Source of the DNA: Fuscovulum ytuae
GTDB taxonomy: Bacteria > Pseudomonadota > Alphaproteobacteria > Rhodobacterales > Rhodobacteraceae
Direction: 5' to 3'
Assembly: GCF_029953595.1 (NCBI RefSeq)
Contig: NZ_CP124535.1
Coordinates: 2,897,001-2,961,000, forward strand
Length of the DNA stretch: 64,000 nt
In this document: in pieces, positions 53,746 to 63,822 of the stretch
How positions within the stretch are numbered: position 1 is the first letter of the stretch
Layout of the letters: the number at the start of each line of letters is the position of its first letter
Program-made: the position numbers and the translations under genes
Notes under the pieces: model-generated
Told to the model about the DNA's origin: nothing
Databases searched by the model: none
The model's input: the letters and a program-made list of their open reading frames with translations, nothing else

Positions 53746-55191
53746 ATGCTGATCAAGCGCGATTTCTATATCGATGGCCGTTGGACGGCCCCCCTTGCCC
53801 CGCGCGACTGTCCGGTGATTGACCCGTCGACGGAAGAGGCCTGCGCGGTGATCTCTCTGGGATCGGCGGCGGATACCGATCTGGCGGTGGCGGCGGCGAA
53901 GCGGGCCTTCCCGGCATGGGCCGCGACGCCGCCTGCGGAACGGAAGCGCTATGTCGAGGCGATCCTTGCGCAATATGAGGCGCGGGAAGAGGAGATGGCG
54001 CAGGCGATCAGCATGGAAATGGGCGCACCCATCGACATGTCGCGGTCCGATCAGGCCCCCTGCCTGCCGTGGCATCTGAAGAATTTTCTGACAGCCTTTG
54101 ACCATATCGAATGGATTCGCCCCCTTGGCCCACATGCGCCGAATGACCGGATCGCGATGGAACCCATCGGGGTGGTTGGGCTGATCACGCCGTGGAACTG
54201 GCCGATGAATCAGGTGACGCTGAAGGTGATCCCGGCGTTGCTGGCGGGCTGCACCTGCGTCTTGAAGCCGTCGGAGGAATCGCCGCTGTCATCGCTGCTG
54301 TTTGCCGAATTCGTGCATGATGCGGGCGTTCCGGCCGGGGTGTTCAACCTTGTGAACGGTGACGGGATGGGGGTCGGTTCGCGGCTGTCGGAGCATCCGG
54401 ATGTGGAGATGATCTCTTTCACCGGGTCCACCCGCGCCGGGAAGGCGATTTCCAAGGCGGCGGCGGAAACGTTGAAGCGCGTGACGCTGGAACTGGGCGG
54501 GAAGGGCGCGAACCTGATCTTCGCCGATGCCGATGACCGGGCGGTGGAGCGGGGGGTGCGGCACTGCTTCAACAATTCCGGGCAAAGCTGCAATGCGCCG
54601 ACCCGGATGCTGGTGGAGCGTCCGGTCTATGACCGCGCGGTGGAGATCGCCGCGAAGGTGGCAGAGGGGACGAAGGTCGCCTCGGCGCATGAGGCGGGGC
54701 GGCATATCGGTCCGGTGGTGAACAAGCGCCAATGGGACCAGATCCAAGGGTATATCCAGAAGGGGATCGAGGAAGGCGCCCGCTTGGTGGCGGGTGGATT
54801 GGGGTTGCCCGAGGGGATGAACAAGGGCTATTTCGTGCGGCCCACGGTGTTTGCGGATGTGAAGCCGGGCATGACCATTGAGAAGGAAGAGATTTTTGGA
54901 CCTGTCCTGTCGATCATCCCCTTCGATACCGAAGAAGAGGCGGTGCAGATCGCCAATGACACGCCCTATGGCCTGACGAACTACGTCCAATCGCAGGACG
55001 GCGCGCGCCGGAACCGTCTGGCGCGGCAGTTGCGGTCGGGTATGGTGGAGATGAACGGCAAGTCGCGCGGGGCCGGGTCGCCCTTTGGGGGCGTCAAGGC
55101 GTCTGGGAGGGCGCGCGAGGGGGGTGTTTGGGGGATCGAGGAGTTTCTGGAGGTGAAAGCGATTTCGGGGTGGGATGTGGCGACGGAGTAA
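53746..55191 (+). CDS. Aldehyde dehydrogenase family protein
   Basis: This 481-residue NAD(P)-dependent enzyme has the PWNWPMNQVTLKVIPALLAG cofactor/active-site Asn region. The general base Glu is in LELGGKGANLIF and the nucleophile Cys in NNSGQSCNAPTRM. EEIFGPVLSIIPF follows near the C-terminus. GGAGG lies before the ATG at 53746. The substrate is not evident; the family includes many broad-range dehydrogenases. No linked pathway genes are seen. Confidence 0.93.
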   Translation: MLIKRDFYIDGRWTAPLAPRDCPVIDPSTEEACAVISLGSAADTDLAVAAAKRAFPAWAATPPAERKRYVEAILAQYEAREEEMAQAISMEMGAPIDMSRSDQAPCLPWHLKNFLTAFDHIEWIRPLGPHAPNDRIAMEPIGVVGLITPWNWPMNQVTLKVIPALLAGCTCVLKPSEESPLSSLLFAEFVHDAGVPAGVFNLVNGDGMGVGSRLSEHPDVEMISFTGSTRAGKAISKAAAETLKRVTLELGGKGANLIFADADDRAVERGVRHCFNNSGQSCNAPTRMLVERPVYDRAVEIAAKVAEGTKVASAHEAGRHIGPVVNKRQWDQIQGYIQKGIEEGARLVAGGLGLPEGMNKGYFVRPTVFADVKPGMTIEKEEIFGPVLSIIPFDTEEEAVQIANDTPYGLTNYVQSQDGARRNRLARQLRSGMVEMNGKSRGAGSPFGGVKASGRAREGGVWGIEEFLEVKAISGWDVATE

Positions 55192-55664
55192 TCTTGCCGA
55201 ATCTGTTTCACGCAGTAAGAGGATTTTGGCTGTCAAGTGGGCAGTGGCGTCGTCAGAACACTATGCTTTATGTTATCGAATTGAATTCACGGTAAGGTTT
55301 GGTGCCGATCTTGGCCGTTCGAGGCAGGCACGCGTCACGAGTGTGAAATGTCAATTGCACTTGGAAAGACGTCGTTCAACATGAGCTTAAAGAACCGCGA
55401 CGAGGATGTCGTCGATATAGGTGAGTTATTTTCAGCCATCCGGGCGCGTCTTTGGATCGCCGCACTTTTTGCGATCTGCGGGATCGTGTTCGGGATGACA
55501 GTCAATCGGGAACCGGTTTTTCAGGCACGAGCTGTATTTCAGCACTTCGACGCCTTTAGCCAAAGCAAGGTTGCCGTTGGAGGCCAATTTATCGAGCAAA
55601 TGAACGGCACGGTCTTTATCGATCAAGTTCATGATGCGCTATCTGACGCCGCCTTGTCTGAATG

Positions 55665-57326
55665 GGGCCGAGGCTGTATGGAAACTCGGTGGTGACGTTG
55701 GTCGCATAGGCGATCGGAGCATTTCCGGGGATCAGGTTCGCAATGAGCGCACATCGCGTTCACCACGCCTCTGGGGGATCTGACGGTTTCCGGTCGGCCC
55801 GATGTAGCTCAAGATGATGTAGATCAGCCCTGCATGGCCCGCATCAGCCCCCTGACGCCGAGCAGGGCGACCATTCGCTTGATGTTGTAGGCCAGCACGT
55901 TCAGCGCCATCTCGCTGCGGACGTTCTTCAGCCTGCGTGTCAGGAAATGGGTGCTGCCCATCCATGCCTTTATCGTGCCGAACGGGTGTTCGACCGTGCA
56001 GCGGCGGAGGGTCATGTAGTCTGGGTCGCGTCCCAGACGGCTCTCCATGTCGTCGACCAAATCTTCCCGCTCCCAGCGCGAAATCCGCCGCTCGTTGCCG
56101 GTCGTGCAATTGGTCCGGAGCGGGCAGGTCTTGCATCCGTTGATCCAATATCGCCGGATCGGGATGCCACGCTCCTCGGTCGTGTAGCGGTAGGTCAGGT
56201 CTTCGCCTGCAGGGCAGACATAGACATCCCGTTTGGTGTCGTAGACGAAGTCCGCCTTCACATACATGCCCTTGGCCGCATTGCCCGAGGTCGCGGGCCG
56301 TGGCACGGTCGTGGTGATGCCTGCCTCATGACAGGCCAGGATCTCGGGGCTGCTGAAATAGCCCTTGTCGGCGATGGCATGGAGCTTGTCCCGCCCAAGG
56401 GCGGCCTTGGCCGCGATGGCCATCGGGCTGAGCTGTTCGCGGTCGAAGCCCTGATTGGTGACCTCATGCGCGATGATGAGATGGGTCTCGGCATCGACTG
56501 CACTCTGCACGTTGTAGCCGACCATCCCGCTGTTCCGCGCGCTGGTCGCCATCGCGCGGGCGTCGGGGTCAGTCAGGGAAATCTGGCCATCCGGTGCGGC
56601 GGCCAAAGCCTTGTCCACCTCCCTGAGGCGCGCGATCTCCTGCCGGATGCGGCCATAGCGGCGGGACAGATGCTCGACCTTTCCGCCCCTTGCCTCGCCT
56701 TCCTCCTGCCGGTCGATGCGGACCATCTCGGTGATGTAACGTTCGACATCGGCTTCGAGATGGGCGATGCGGCTGGCGATCTTGCCCTTTGTGAAGTTCC
56801 TGTCGCGGTTGTTCACGGCCCTGAACTTGCTGCCGTCGATGGCGACGCAATCGCCCTTCAGGGTGCCAATCCGGCGGCAGAGCTCGACGAACTGCGCGCA
56901 GACCTTGCGGATGCCCGCGCCGTTGTCGCGCCGGAAATCCGCAATGGTCTTGTGATCCGGTACCAGCTTGCCGGTCAGCCACATGACCTCGACATTGCGC
57001 CCTGCCTCGCGCTCCAACCTGCGGCTCGACGGGATGCGGTTCAGGTATCCATAGATGAACAGCTTGAGCAGCATTGCTGGGTGATAGCCGGGCCGTCCAG
57101 TCCGTGCGGCGGCAGAGCGAACGAAACCGAGACGTTGCAGATCCAGTTCTTCGACGAAGAAATCCACGACGCGAACGAGGCTGTCCTCACCGATCCAGTC
57201 GTCCAGACGGTCCGGGAAAAGCACCGACTGGCCACGATCAACACCCTCGATGAAACCCGCCATGCCCGCCTCCGCCTGACCTGCGGAAGTCTACCACACA
57301 GAGCAGTTTCCACACAGCCTCGGCCC
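55665..57326 (-). mobile_element. IS1182-family insertion sequence
   Basis: The ends are imperfect inverted repeats: left GGGCCGAGGCTGTATGGAAA and right (reverse complement) GGGCCGAGGCTGTGTGGAAA. They bound about 1.66 kb with one transposase gene on the minus strand. The wzz-like reading frame is cut on the left and taken up on the right. Exact ends are uncertain by a few bases, and no target duplication could be seen. The transposase looks intact, so insertion may be recent. Confidence 0.85.
55824..57263 (-). CDS. IS1182 family transposase
   Basis: This 479-residue transposase begins MAGFIEGVDRGQSVLFPDRLDDWI. The DUF772-type N-terminal domain has RTGRPGYHPAMLLKLFIYGYLNRIPSSRRLEREA. The DDE catalytic part has CVAIDGSKFRAVNNRDRN (first Asp), HAIADKGYFSSPEIL (second Asp) and RRCTVEHPFGTIKAWMG (Glu). 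The four-Cys segment VCPAGEDL...CKTCPLRTNC typical of IS1182 lies between. No frameshift or stop is seen. Confidence 0.94.
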   Translation of the reverse strand: MAGFIEGVDRGQSVLFPDRLDDWIGEDSLVRVVDFFVEELDLQRLGFVRSAAARTGRPGYHPAMLLKLFIYGYLNRIPSSRRLEREAGRNVEVMWLTGKLVPDHKTIADFRRDNGAGIRKVCAQFVELCRRIGTLKGDCVAIDGSKFRAVNNRDRNFTKGKIASRIAHLEADVERYITEMVRIDRQEEGEARGGKVEHLSRRYGRIRQEIARLREVDKALAAAPDGQISLTDPDARAMATSARNSGMVGYNVQSAVDAETHLIIAHEVTNQGFDREQLSPMAIAAKAALGRDKLHAIADKGYFSSPEILACHEAGITTTVPRPATSGNAAKGMYVKADFVYDTKRDVYVCPAGEDLTYRYTTEERGIPIRRYWINGCKTCPLRTNCTTGNERRISRWEREDLVDDMESRLGRDPDYMTLRRCTVEHPFGTIKAWMGSTHFLTRRLKNVRSEMALNVLAYNIKRMVALLGVRGLMRAMQG

Positions 57327-58555
57327 AAACCTTGCCCCGCAGGATCGTATGGCCGAACGGGATATGTTTCGATCCGTTTTCTGGCAATCCGTCCGGTTTT
57401 CCCGAACGACGGATGAATTGATTGATATCGTGGCAACGCATCCATCCGGAGTATTCGCGGCAGAATTGGCAAATGTGACGGCGCAAACGGCCATCAGGGT
57501 GCTTGCAGGATCGCAAGATGATCTTGCTATCGCTTGGGTTGCCAAAGCCAGCGCCGAAATTGCAGAAGCAGCAATTCAGCGAGACAGGGCACAATCGGCA
57601 CTGAACGATGCGCTTCGAGAGGGTAAGAACGACCGCGTGGTTGAAGCACGCGAAAGGGACCATGCCCTCGCGCGCGCTCGGCACGATCTTCTTGTTCAGA
57701 CCTACGGAGTTGAGGCGAAAGCCTTGATGGTAAACGCGCGCCCTGTCTTGACGATGGTGCAAGAGGCAAGCGTTCCAGCCGAACCTATCCCGATGGGGCT
57801 TGCGCCATCTGTCGTCTTTGGGTCCCTCGGACTTGTCTTTGGCACGTTGCTTTCCGGGTTGATGGGAGTAGCGTCGGGGCGCATATATGCGGCGCAGACG
57901 ATGCGACGTCTTGCCGATGCAACAGTGAATGCAGAACAGGAAGCGCAGGACGAAGGGGCAGAAAGGGCGCCCGGTTCATCTGCTGGCTATCGCATTGCTG
58001 AACCGGCCGCGACTGAGATCATGGTGACTTATCGGGATAGAGCCACGAACTTGGCCGTTGTTATTGCGACGGATAAGGCAATTTCCGCCCTACCTGCAGG
58101 TCTTTGGCTGGCGAGACGCGCGTCAGCGGATGACAAAGGGTCAATCATCATAGCGTTTGGCCATCGCATCGAGGGTGAAAGGCAAGGAGCAACCGGGACA
58201 GTTGAAGGCGAAAGCGGAGTATTTTCGGTGACCCGAATGTCCAACGCGACAGAGGTTCTTTGTCCTACGAACGCGTTCGACTTCAGCCTGCACATTGATG
58301 AGATCATGAAAGGCCATCGGTCTAAGGCACCTGAACAAGTAATTATTTGCTGTACTGCTGAATGGGCCGGCCCCGTTCTGCGCGGGTTGGCGACACGGGC
58401 ACCCTTTGTTATTGCCGTTACAGAATTGGGACGAACAAAGCGATCTACTCTTGAAGCGCTGCGTCGCGTGGCTGCGCTGGACGCGATCATTCTTCAACGA
58501 TCTTCCGGCCGAAGGGCTTTTCGCATCTTTCGGACAGGGCGACAGTAAGAGGACG

Positions 58556-58573
58556 GGTTACGTATTCGTAACC
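58556..58573. repeat. Inverted repeat between the two Wzz-like genes
   Basis: GGTTACG and CGTAACC pair perfectly around TATT, 8 bases after the first Wzz-like stop. It may be a weak terminator or operator. The rest of the 246-base gap shows nothing clear. Confidence 0.45.
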
Positions 58574-58794
58574 ACCAGCAGTCATCGTAGAGTGCGCGCC
58601 TAGTGGCTTGGGCGGCGTTTGCAGCACAGAATACTGTTTTTGAAGACATCGGGTCGCGAATGCCTTCACCAGGACCCTGAATGTGATAAGGCTATGCGCC
58701 GTGGGAATGGCGGGACGATTGTGCAGTGTTGTAGCGCGGTCCGATGCTTCTTTGTTAAGTGTGTGTAGCGTCTAGTAGCGAGTGAAACAGTAAG

Positions 58795-60273
58795 ATGGCG
58801 AACGCGAATTCTTCCGGTCGCGAGGACGATGTCGTAGACTTGTCCGAGCTTTTTCTGGCGATCTGGGCCAAGAGTTGGATTATTGGCCTGTGCGTGCTGC
58901 TGGGGGTAGGGTTTGGTTTCCGCGAACAGCCGGAAACAGTTTTCCAGACCCGCGCGGTCTTTGATCATTTTGATCCGATCACGAGCGCCACGGTTTCCAT
59001 CGGTGATCCTGTCGTCGAGCGATTGCTGGGATTCCAGTTCGTGGACAAGGTCTTTGCCACCATCCGCTCCGATATTCTTCCTGAACTTGTCGGAGAAAGC
59101 GCTTCGGATAGCGCGGCCGCGATGGCGGCGTTCCGTGATGTCTATCGAAAGGCGATCCGTATCTCTCGGACCTCGGCCGGGATGATCGAAGTGCTGGCAA
59201 CGCATCCTTTGGCACGGGCTGCGGCCGAACTGGCGAATGCGACAGCGCGCAAGGCGATGGACGAGCTGACGGCGGCGCGGGTGGACGAGGCATCCGATTG
59301 GATGAACCGTGCAACGGCAGCCATCGGAGAGGCCTCTCTGATCCGCGACACAGCGCTGACGGAACTAAGCACGGCCATCCGCGAGAATGCGGACGCAAGC
59401 TTGATCGACGCACGCAGGAGCGACCTTGCTATTGCGCGCGGACGGCATGACCTTTTGGTGGAGGCGTTCAACATCGACGCCCTTCTAGGGGTGTCCAAAC
59501 CTGTCCTGACCTTGGTGCAAGAGGCGAATGTGCCATTAAGTCCTGCCCCCAAGGGTGCGCCTGCTTGGGCCGTGTTTGGCGTGATGGGCCTTGTATTTGG
59601 GACGCTCTTGGCCGGCGTGCTTGGGGTTTCCTCTGGGCGCATTCATGCAGCGCGCACAATAGGACGCCTTGCGTCTGCCTCTGTTGAAGGGGGGCAAGAC
59701 ACCGGCGGCCGTGTCTTCGGCACTAACGGCCAATCGCGGGACGGGTATGCCATCACCGAACCGGACGCGACCGAGATCATGGTCGCGTTCCGCGCCAGGG
59801 GATCGGGTCTGGCCGTTTTGGTGGCGACCGATGCAGCCCTTTCATCCCTTCCTGCCGCGTTATGGATGGCCAACCGTGCTTCCATCGGCGGGCCGGGCGC
59901 TACCGTAATCGCCATTGGATTACCCTTGCCTAGCGAGGCGTCTACCTCGGTCGGGACGGCAATTCATGGCCATGGTACGCTACTGGTACATCGGCAAGCG
60001 GATGGGACCGAGGTGCAGTATCCGTCCGAAAGTTTCGACTTCAGCCTGCATTTCCGGGAAATTCTGGCGCAACGCGACAAGAATACCGCGGGGACTACTG
60101 GCCCCATGATCATCGCTTGCAGCGCGACATGGGCAGGTACTGTCCTGCGTGGAATGGACGGATATGTTCCTTTGGTCGTGGCTGTCACTGCTCCGGGTCG
60201 GACACGACGTTCGAACCTTGAAGACCTGCGCCGGATGGTTTCACTGGATGTGAACATCCTGCAGCGAGCGTGA
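58795..60273 (+). CDS. Wzz-like polysaccharide chain-length protein with kinase-like C-terminal domain
   Basis: This 492-residue inner-membrane protein has a Wzz domain: an acidic start DDVVDLSELFLAIWAK, helix 1 (about 28-44) and a periplasmic helical region with EVLATHPLARAAAELANATARKAMDEL. NVPLSPAPKGAPAWAVFGVMGLVFGTLLAGVLGV forms the Pro-rich end and helix 2 (about 255-277). The cytoplasmic tail (about 320-492) resembles the fold of BY-type tyrosine kinases (FDFSLHFREIL, VLRGMDGYVPLVVAVTAPGRTRRSNLEDLRRM) but lacks a Walker A loop. It controls glycan length or export. The preceding split gene is a paralogue. Confidence 0.82.
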   Translation: MANANSSGREDDVVDLSELFLAIWAKSWIIGLCVLLGVGFGFREQPETVFQTRAVFDHFDPITSATVSIGDPVVERLLGFQFVDKVFATIRSDILPELVGESASDSAAAMAAFRDVYRKAIRISRTSAGMIEVLATHPLARAAAELANATARKAMDELTAARVDEASDWMNRATAAIGEASLIRDTALTELSTAIRENADASLIDARRSDLAIARGRHDLLVEAFNIDALLGVSKPVLTLVQEANVPLSPAPKGAPAWAVFGVMGLVFGTLLAGVLGVSSGRIHAARTIGRLASASVEGGQDTGGRVFGTNGQSRDGYAITEPDATEIMVAFRARGSGLAVLVATDAALSSLPAALWMANRASIGGPGATVIAIGLPLPSEASTSVGTAIHGHGTLLVHRQADGTEVQYPSESFDFSLHFREILAQRDKNTAGTTGPMIIACSATWAGTVLRGMDGYVPLVVAVTAPGRTRRSNLEDLRRMVSLDVNILQRA

Positions 60274-60503
60274 GAGGGCTGCCTTGACGAACGCCGCTAA
60301 CACGCTGCGGGTGCGATGGCTTGAGCGTGTTGTTCGCCACCAGCCCGTGAGAGCGATGGCAAGCGGTCGCAGATAGGGGTATGACGCTATCGGATGCAGG
60401 AGGCGGCGATTTACGCGCCCTGTGCGTCTCCCGGTGCGCATGGCAGATCGAAGGTGATTGTGATCTGGCTTGACGCGCCAGAAGGACAGGATCGGCAATA
60501 GAC

Positions 60504-61967
60504 ATGGAAACAGTTACGGCCAATACGACGATCCGCGAGGCAATGCGGGTGCTGGATCGGTCACAGACAAAACTTTGCGTGGCAACAGACACATCCGGAA
60601 AGGTCATACGCACCTTGACGGATGGTGATGTCCGCCGCGCCCTTTTGGGGGGTGCGACTTTAGACAGCCACATCGGCAACCTGCCCGGCAAAGAGCCAAT
60701 CACCTTTCCAGAGGGCACGCCGCGAGAACCACTTTTGCAGGCGATGCGGAGCCATTCCATCAATGCCGTGGTGATCGTCGACAAGGCCGGAGCCCCAGTG
60801 GATGTGATTGCACGCACGACACTGGAAAACCTAATCCTTCTATCGCCGCCGCATATGGGAACGGCGGAGGTCGTGTTTATTCAACAGGCCTTTGACGAGA
60901 ACTGGGTTGCTCCGGCGGGGCCGCATCTTGCCCGGTTCGAGGAAGGTCTGAAAGCCGTCAGCGGACGGCAGCACGCGCTGGCCCTATCATCGGGAAGCGC
61001 GGGTCTGCACCTGGCTTTGCGGGTTCTGGGCATTGGGGCCGGAGAACGTGTCTATGTATCAGATCTGACCTTCATCGCGTCCCTGCAGCCGATCCTCTAC
61101 GAAGGTGCGATACCTGTGCTGATCGATGCCGAGCCTGAGGGTTGGAACATGTCTCCCGTCGCACTTGGTCGAAAGTTAGAGATTGACGCGGTGCAAGGGC
61201 AGCTTCCCTCGGCGATTATTGTTGTGCATCTTTATGGCCAATCGGCCGATATGGATTCAATCGTGGCGCTGGCAGATCGCTATGGCGTGCCGATCATCGA
61301 GGATGCAGCCGAAAGCCTTGGCGCAACCTATCGCAATCGTCCAAGCGGAGCGCATGGCCTGCTGAGCGTCTTTTCCTTCAACGGCAACAAGATCATCACC
61401 ACATCGGGTGGTGGGGCGCTTGTTTCGGATCGTGGCGATTTGGTGGAGAAGGCGCGAAACCTGTCACAACAGGGGCGAGACACTGCTGAGCATTACCAGC
61501 ACAGCCAGATTGCCTATAATTATAGAATGTCGAACATTCTGGCCGGGATCGGAATTGCCCAATTGGGCCATCTTCCTGACCGAGTGGCGAGGCGTCGTGC
61601 TGTTTTCGCGCGGTATCAAGACGGGTTTCGTGACATTCCCGGCATCAGGTTTCAAGGCGACTTGGCGGGTGGCCATGGAACCCGCTGGTTGACCGTGATC
61701 GATCTAGACCCGGACCGGATCGCAAGGCACCCCTATCAATTCATGCGGCGGCTTCGGGCACATGGAATCGAAACACGCCCGGCATGGAAGCCGATGCATA
61801 TGCAGCCGCTTTGCCATGGAATGGAATTCGTGCCGCATGATCCTGTAATGGCGGTGTCACCGGGGCTTTTCCTGCGGTCGCTGTGCCTGCCTTCGGGGAG
61901 TTCTTTGTCGGTTGTGGATCAAGACCGGGTGATCGAAGCCGTGCGTCAGATCGTTTCAGAAGAATAG
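60504..61967 (+). CDS. CBS-domain / DegT-family aminotransferase fusion
   Basis: This 487-residue protein joins an N-terminal CBS pair (about 1-115: TTIREAMRVLDRSQTKLCVATDTSGKVIRTLTDGDVRRALL) to a DegT/DnrJ/EryC1/StrS sugar aminotransferase (about 118-487). The PLP Lys is Lys296 in SFNGNKIITTSGGGAL; ALALSSGSAGLHLALRVLG and PIIEDAAESLGATYRN are other PLP motifs. Such enzymes aminate keto-sugars for surface glycans, such as perosamine or bacillosamine. A CBS pair is known on sugar nucleotidyltransferases but unusual here; it may bind a nucleotide as a control. The asnB gene follows after 13 bases. Confidence 0.87.
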   Translation: METVTANTTIREAMRVLDRSQTKLCVATDTSGKVIRTLTDGDVRRALLGGATLDSHIGNLPGKEPITFPEGTPREPLLQAMRSHSINAVVIVDKAGAPVDVIARTTLENLILLSPPHMGTAEVVFIQQAFDENWVAPAGPHLARFEEGLKAVSGRQHALALSSGSAGLHLALRVLGIGAGERVYVSDLTFIASLQPILYEGAIPVLIDAEPEGWNMSPVALGRKLEIDAVQGQLPSAIIVVHLYGQSADMDSIVALADRYGVPIIEDAAESLGATYRNRPSGAHGLLSVFSFNGNKIITTSGGGALVSDRGDLVEKARNLSQQGRDTAEHYQHSQIAYNYRMSNILAGIGIAQLGHLPDRVARRRAVFARYQDGFRDIPGIRFQGDLAGGHGTRWLTVIDLDPDRIARHPYQFMRRLRAHGIETRPAWKPMHMQPLCHGMEFVPHDPVMAVSPGLFLRSLCLPSGSSLSVVDQDRVIEAVRQIVSEE

Positions 61968-61980
61968 GAAACTGGGCGGG

Positions 61981-63822
61981 ATGTGCGGAATTTTTGGACA
62001 GTTCAGTTTTGGGCGTGGGCCGGTCGATCCTTCAGTGATCCAATCCATGGCAGGCAGCATCCGTCATCGCGGCCCTGATGCAACGGGCTACCACGCGGAT
62101 GAGACGGCGGTGGTTGGCAATTGCCGACTGTCGATCCTTGATCTCAGCGAGGCAAGCAACCAACCGCTTGTTTCCGAGGATGGTAGGACCTTCGTCGTGC
62201 AGAACGGCGAGATCTTCAATTTTATCGAACTGCGCGAAGAGTTGCAGAAGCAGGGGCACAGGTTCCACACCACCGGGGATACCGAAGTTATCCTGCGCGC
62301 TTTCGAGGCTTGGGGGCCGGATTTCGTGACGCGGTTGAACGGCATGTTCGCGATCGCGGTATATGATGGCGCAGCTGGACGCCTGTACCTTTATCGTGAC
62401 CGTCTCGGGGTTAAGCCGCTGTTTATTGCCGGGGGGCCAAAGGACGGGCGTTTGTGGTTTGCTTCAGAGATCAAGGCGATCTTGAGAAATGGTCGGGATT
62501 ATGCGCCGAACATGTCGGCGCTGGCGCAATTTTTCGCGCTGAACTACGTGCCGCAGCCAGATACGATGTTTTCCGGGATTGCACATCTACCTCCCGGTCA
62601 CATGGCGCGGGTTGACGCGTCGGGCCTATCGATCACGCGTTATTGGGACCTTTCGAGGCTATCGGCTGAACCGGATATGTCACCGGCCGAGGCACAAGCG
62701 GGGCTATTGCGGTTGTTGGATGACGCAACGCGCATCAGGATGCGGTCGGATGCCCCCTTCGGCGCGTTCCTTTCGGGTGGGTTGGACAGCTCTTCCGTCG
62801 TGGGATTCATGAGCCTCTACAAACCCAGCGGCCTGCACACCTTCTCGGTTGGTTTCGACGATCCGCGTTTTGACGAAAGTGCCTATGCTTTGGACGCCGC
62901 TCGGCGCTTTGGCACGCTGCATGAACGAAACTTATCCGATCCGCAAAGCGCGTCGCTCTGGCCGCTTTTCATCTATCATTGCGACCAGCCGCATGGAGAC
63001 GTGTCCTTCATTCCGACCTTCCAAGTTTCCAGCGCGGCGGTGAAGCAAGTCAAAATGGTGTTGACCGGGGACGGCGGAGACGAACTGTTCGGCGGATACG
63101 AGAAGTATCTTCAGGTATTTCCCGGCGGCCGAACCGATCATCTAAAGGTCGGATGGGAGGATGCCTTTGTTCGTCAATCGGGTCTTTTGCAGGGGACTGA
63201 GGCGTCAGAACTATTGTCCGGAGCATTGGGTGAGGCCTTTGGGGATGACGATCCTTACCGCGCGCTCTCATCCGAGATTCGCAAAGTCGGACATATGGAC
63301 CCGATCAATCGTGTGCTCTTTGCCGAAACCGTCACGCTTTTGCCCGGCAACAACCTTGTGAAGCCGGATCGCATGGCGATGGCCAATTCATTGGAGGTGC
63401 GGTCGCCCTTTCTTGACTATCGTATGGCAGAGTTCGCCTTCACCGTTCCGGGTGAGATGAAGCTGAACGACGGCGAAACGAAATGGGTGATGAAGAAGGC
63501 TGTAGAGCCGCTTCTCGGGTCGGCCCTGACATGGCGTAAGAAGCAGATGTTCACCGTTCCGGTAGGTGAATGGTTCCGTCAGGCTCTGGCCGGAAGTTGT
63601 CGAGACATGTTGTTGAGCGGTCGGCTGGAAGCGCGGGGGATCGTCGACACGCACGTGGTGAAGGCGATGATCGACGCGCACGTGGTCGGGACCGCAAACT
63701 ACACGCGACAACTGAGGGCAATTTATTCCTTGGAATTGTGGTATCGGCTTTTCGTGGACCGTGATCCTGATTGGCTTGATCAGGCAAGATCACCCAATCC
63801 CGCCGAGGTGGGGTTCACCTGA
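61981..63822 (+). CDS. asnB: Asparagine synthase (glutamine-hydrolysing)
   Basis: This 613-residue enzyme has the N-terminal glutaminase domain with Cys2 (MCGIFGQFSFG) and RGPDATGYH, then the ATP pyrophosphatase loop FLSGGLDSSSVVGFMS near residue 265 and GDGGDELFGGYEKYL. Within a polysaccharide locus, AsnB-like proteins often amidate sugar acids or other carboxylates rather than make free asparagine, so the acceptor is uncertain. Its last base overlaps the ATG of the following aldolase gene. Confidence 0.92.
   Translation: MCGIFGQFSFGRGPVDPSVIQSMAGSIRHRGPDATGYHADETAVVGNCRLSILDLSEASNQPLVSEDGRTFVVQNGEIFNFIELREELQKQGHRFHTTGDTEVILRAFEAWGPDFVTRLNGMFAIAVYDGAAGRLYLYRDRLGVKPLFIAGGPKDGRLWFASEIKAILRNGRDYAPNMSALAQFFALNYVPQPDTMFSGIAHLPPGHMARVDASGLSITRYWDLSRLSAEPDMSPAEAQAGLLRLLDDATRIRMRSDAPFGAFLSGGLDSSSVVGFMSLYKPSGLHTFSVGFDDPRFDESAYALDAARRFGTLHERNLSDPQSASLWPLFIYHCDQPHGDVSFIPTFQVSSAAVKQVKMVLTGDGGDELFGGYEKYLQVFPGGRTDHLKVGWEDAFVRQSGLLQGTEASELLSGALGEAFGDDDPYRALSSEIRKVGHMDPINRVLFAETVTLLPGNNLVKPDRMAMANSLEVRSPFLDYRMAEFAFTVPGEMKLNDGETKWVMKKAVEPLLGSALTWRKKQMFTVPVGEWFRQALAGSCRDMLLSGRLEARGIVDTHVVKAMIDAHVVGTANYTRQLRAIYSLELWYRLFVDRDPDWLDQARSPNPAEVGFT

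Larger units (their letters stand above)
55381..58548 (+). pseudogene. Wzz-like chain-length determinant, split by an IS element
   Basis: The 5' part (55381 to about 55664) reads MSLKNRDEDVVDIGELFSAI with a first membrane helix (LWIAALFAICGIVFGMTV). The 3' part (about 57327-58548) continues MAERDMFRSVFW, then a coiled-coil region, a second membrane helix (VVFGSLGLVFGTLLSGLMG) and a C-terminal cytoplasmic domain. Joined, the two parts align end to end with the intact neighbour at 58795, about 500 against 492 residues. An IS1182-type element sits between them and stops translation at about 55693. The 3' piece alone could be made from the ATG at 57349 but would lack the first helix. An ATG at 55348 is an alternative start. 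Confidence 0.85.

Noticed and set aside
55947-57416. Plus-strand open frame across the IS element
   Set aside because: Antisense to the intact IS1182 transposase; no domain.
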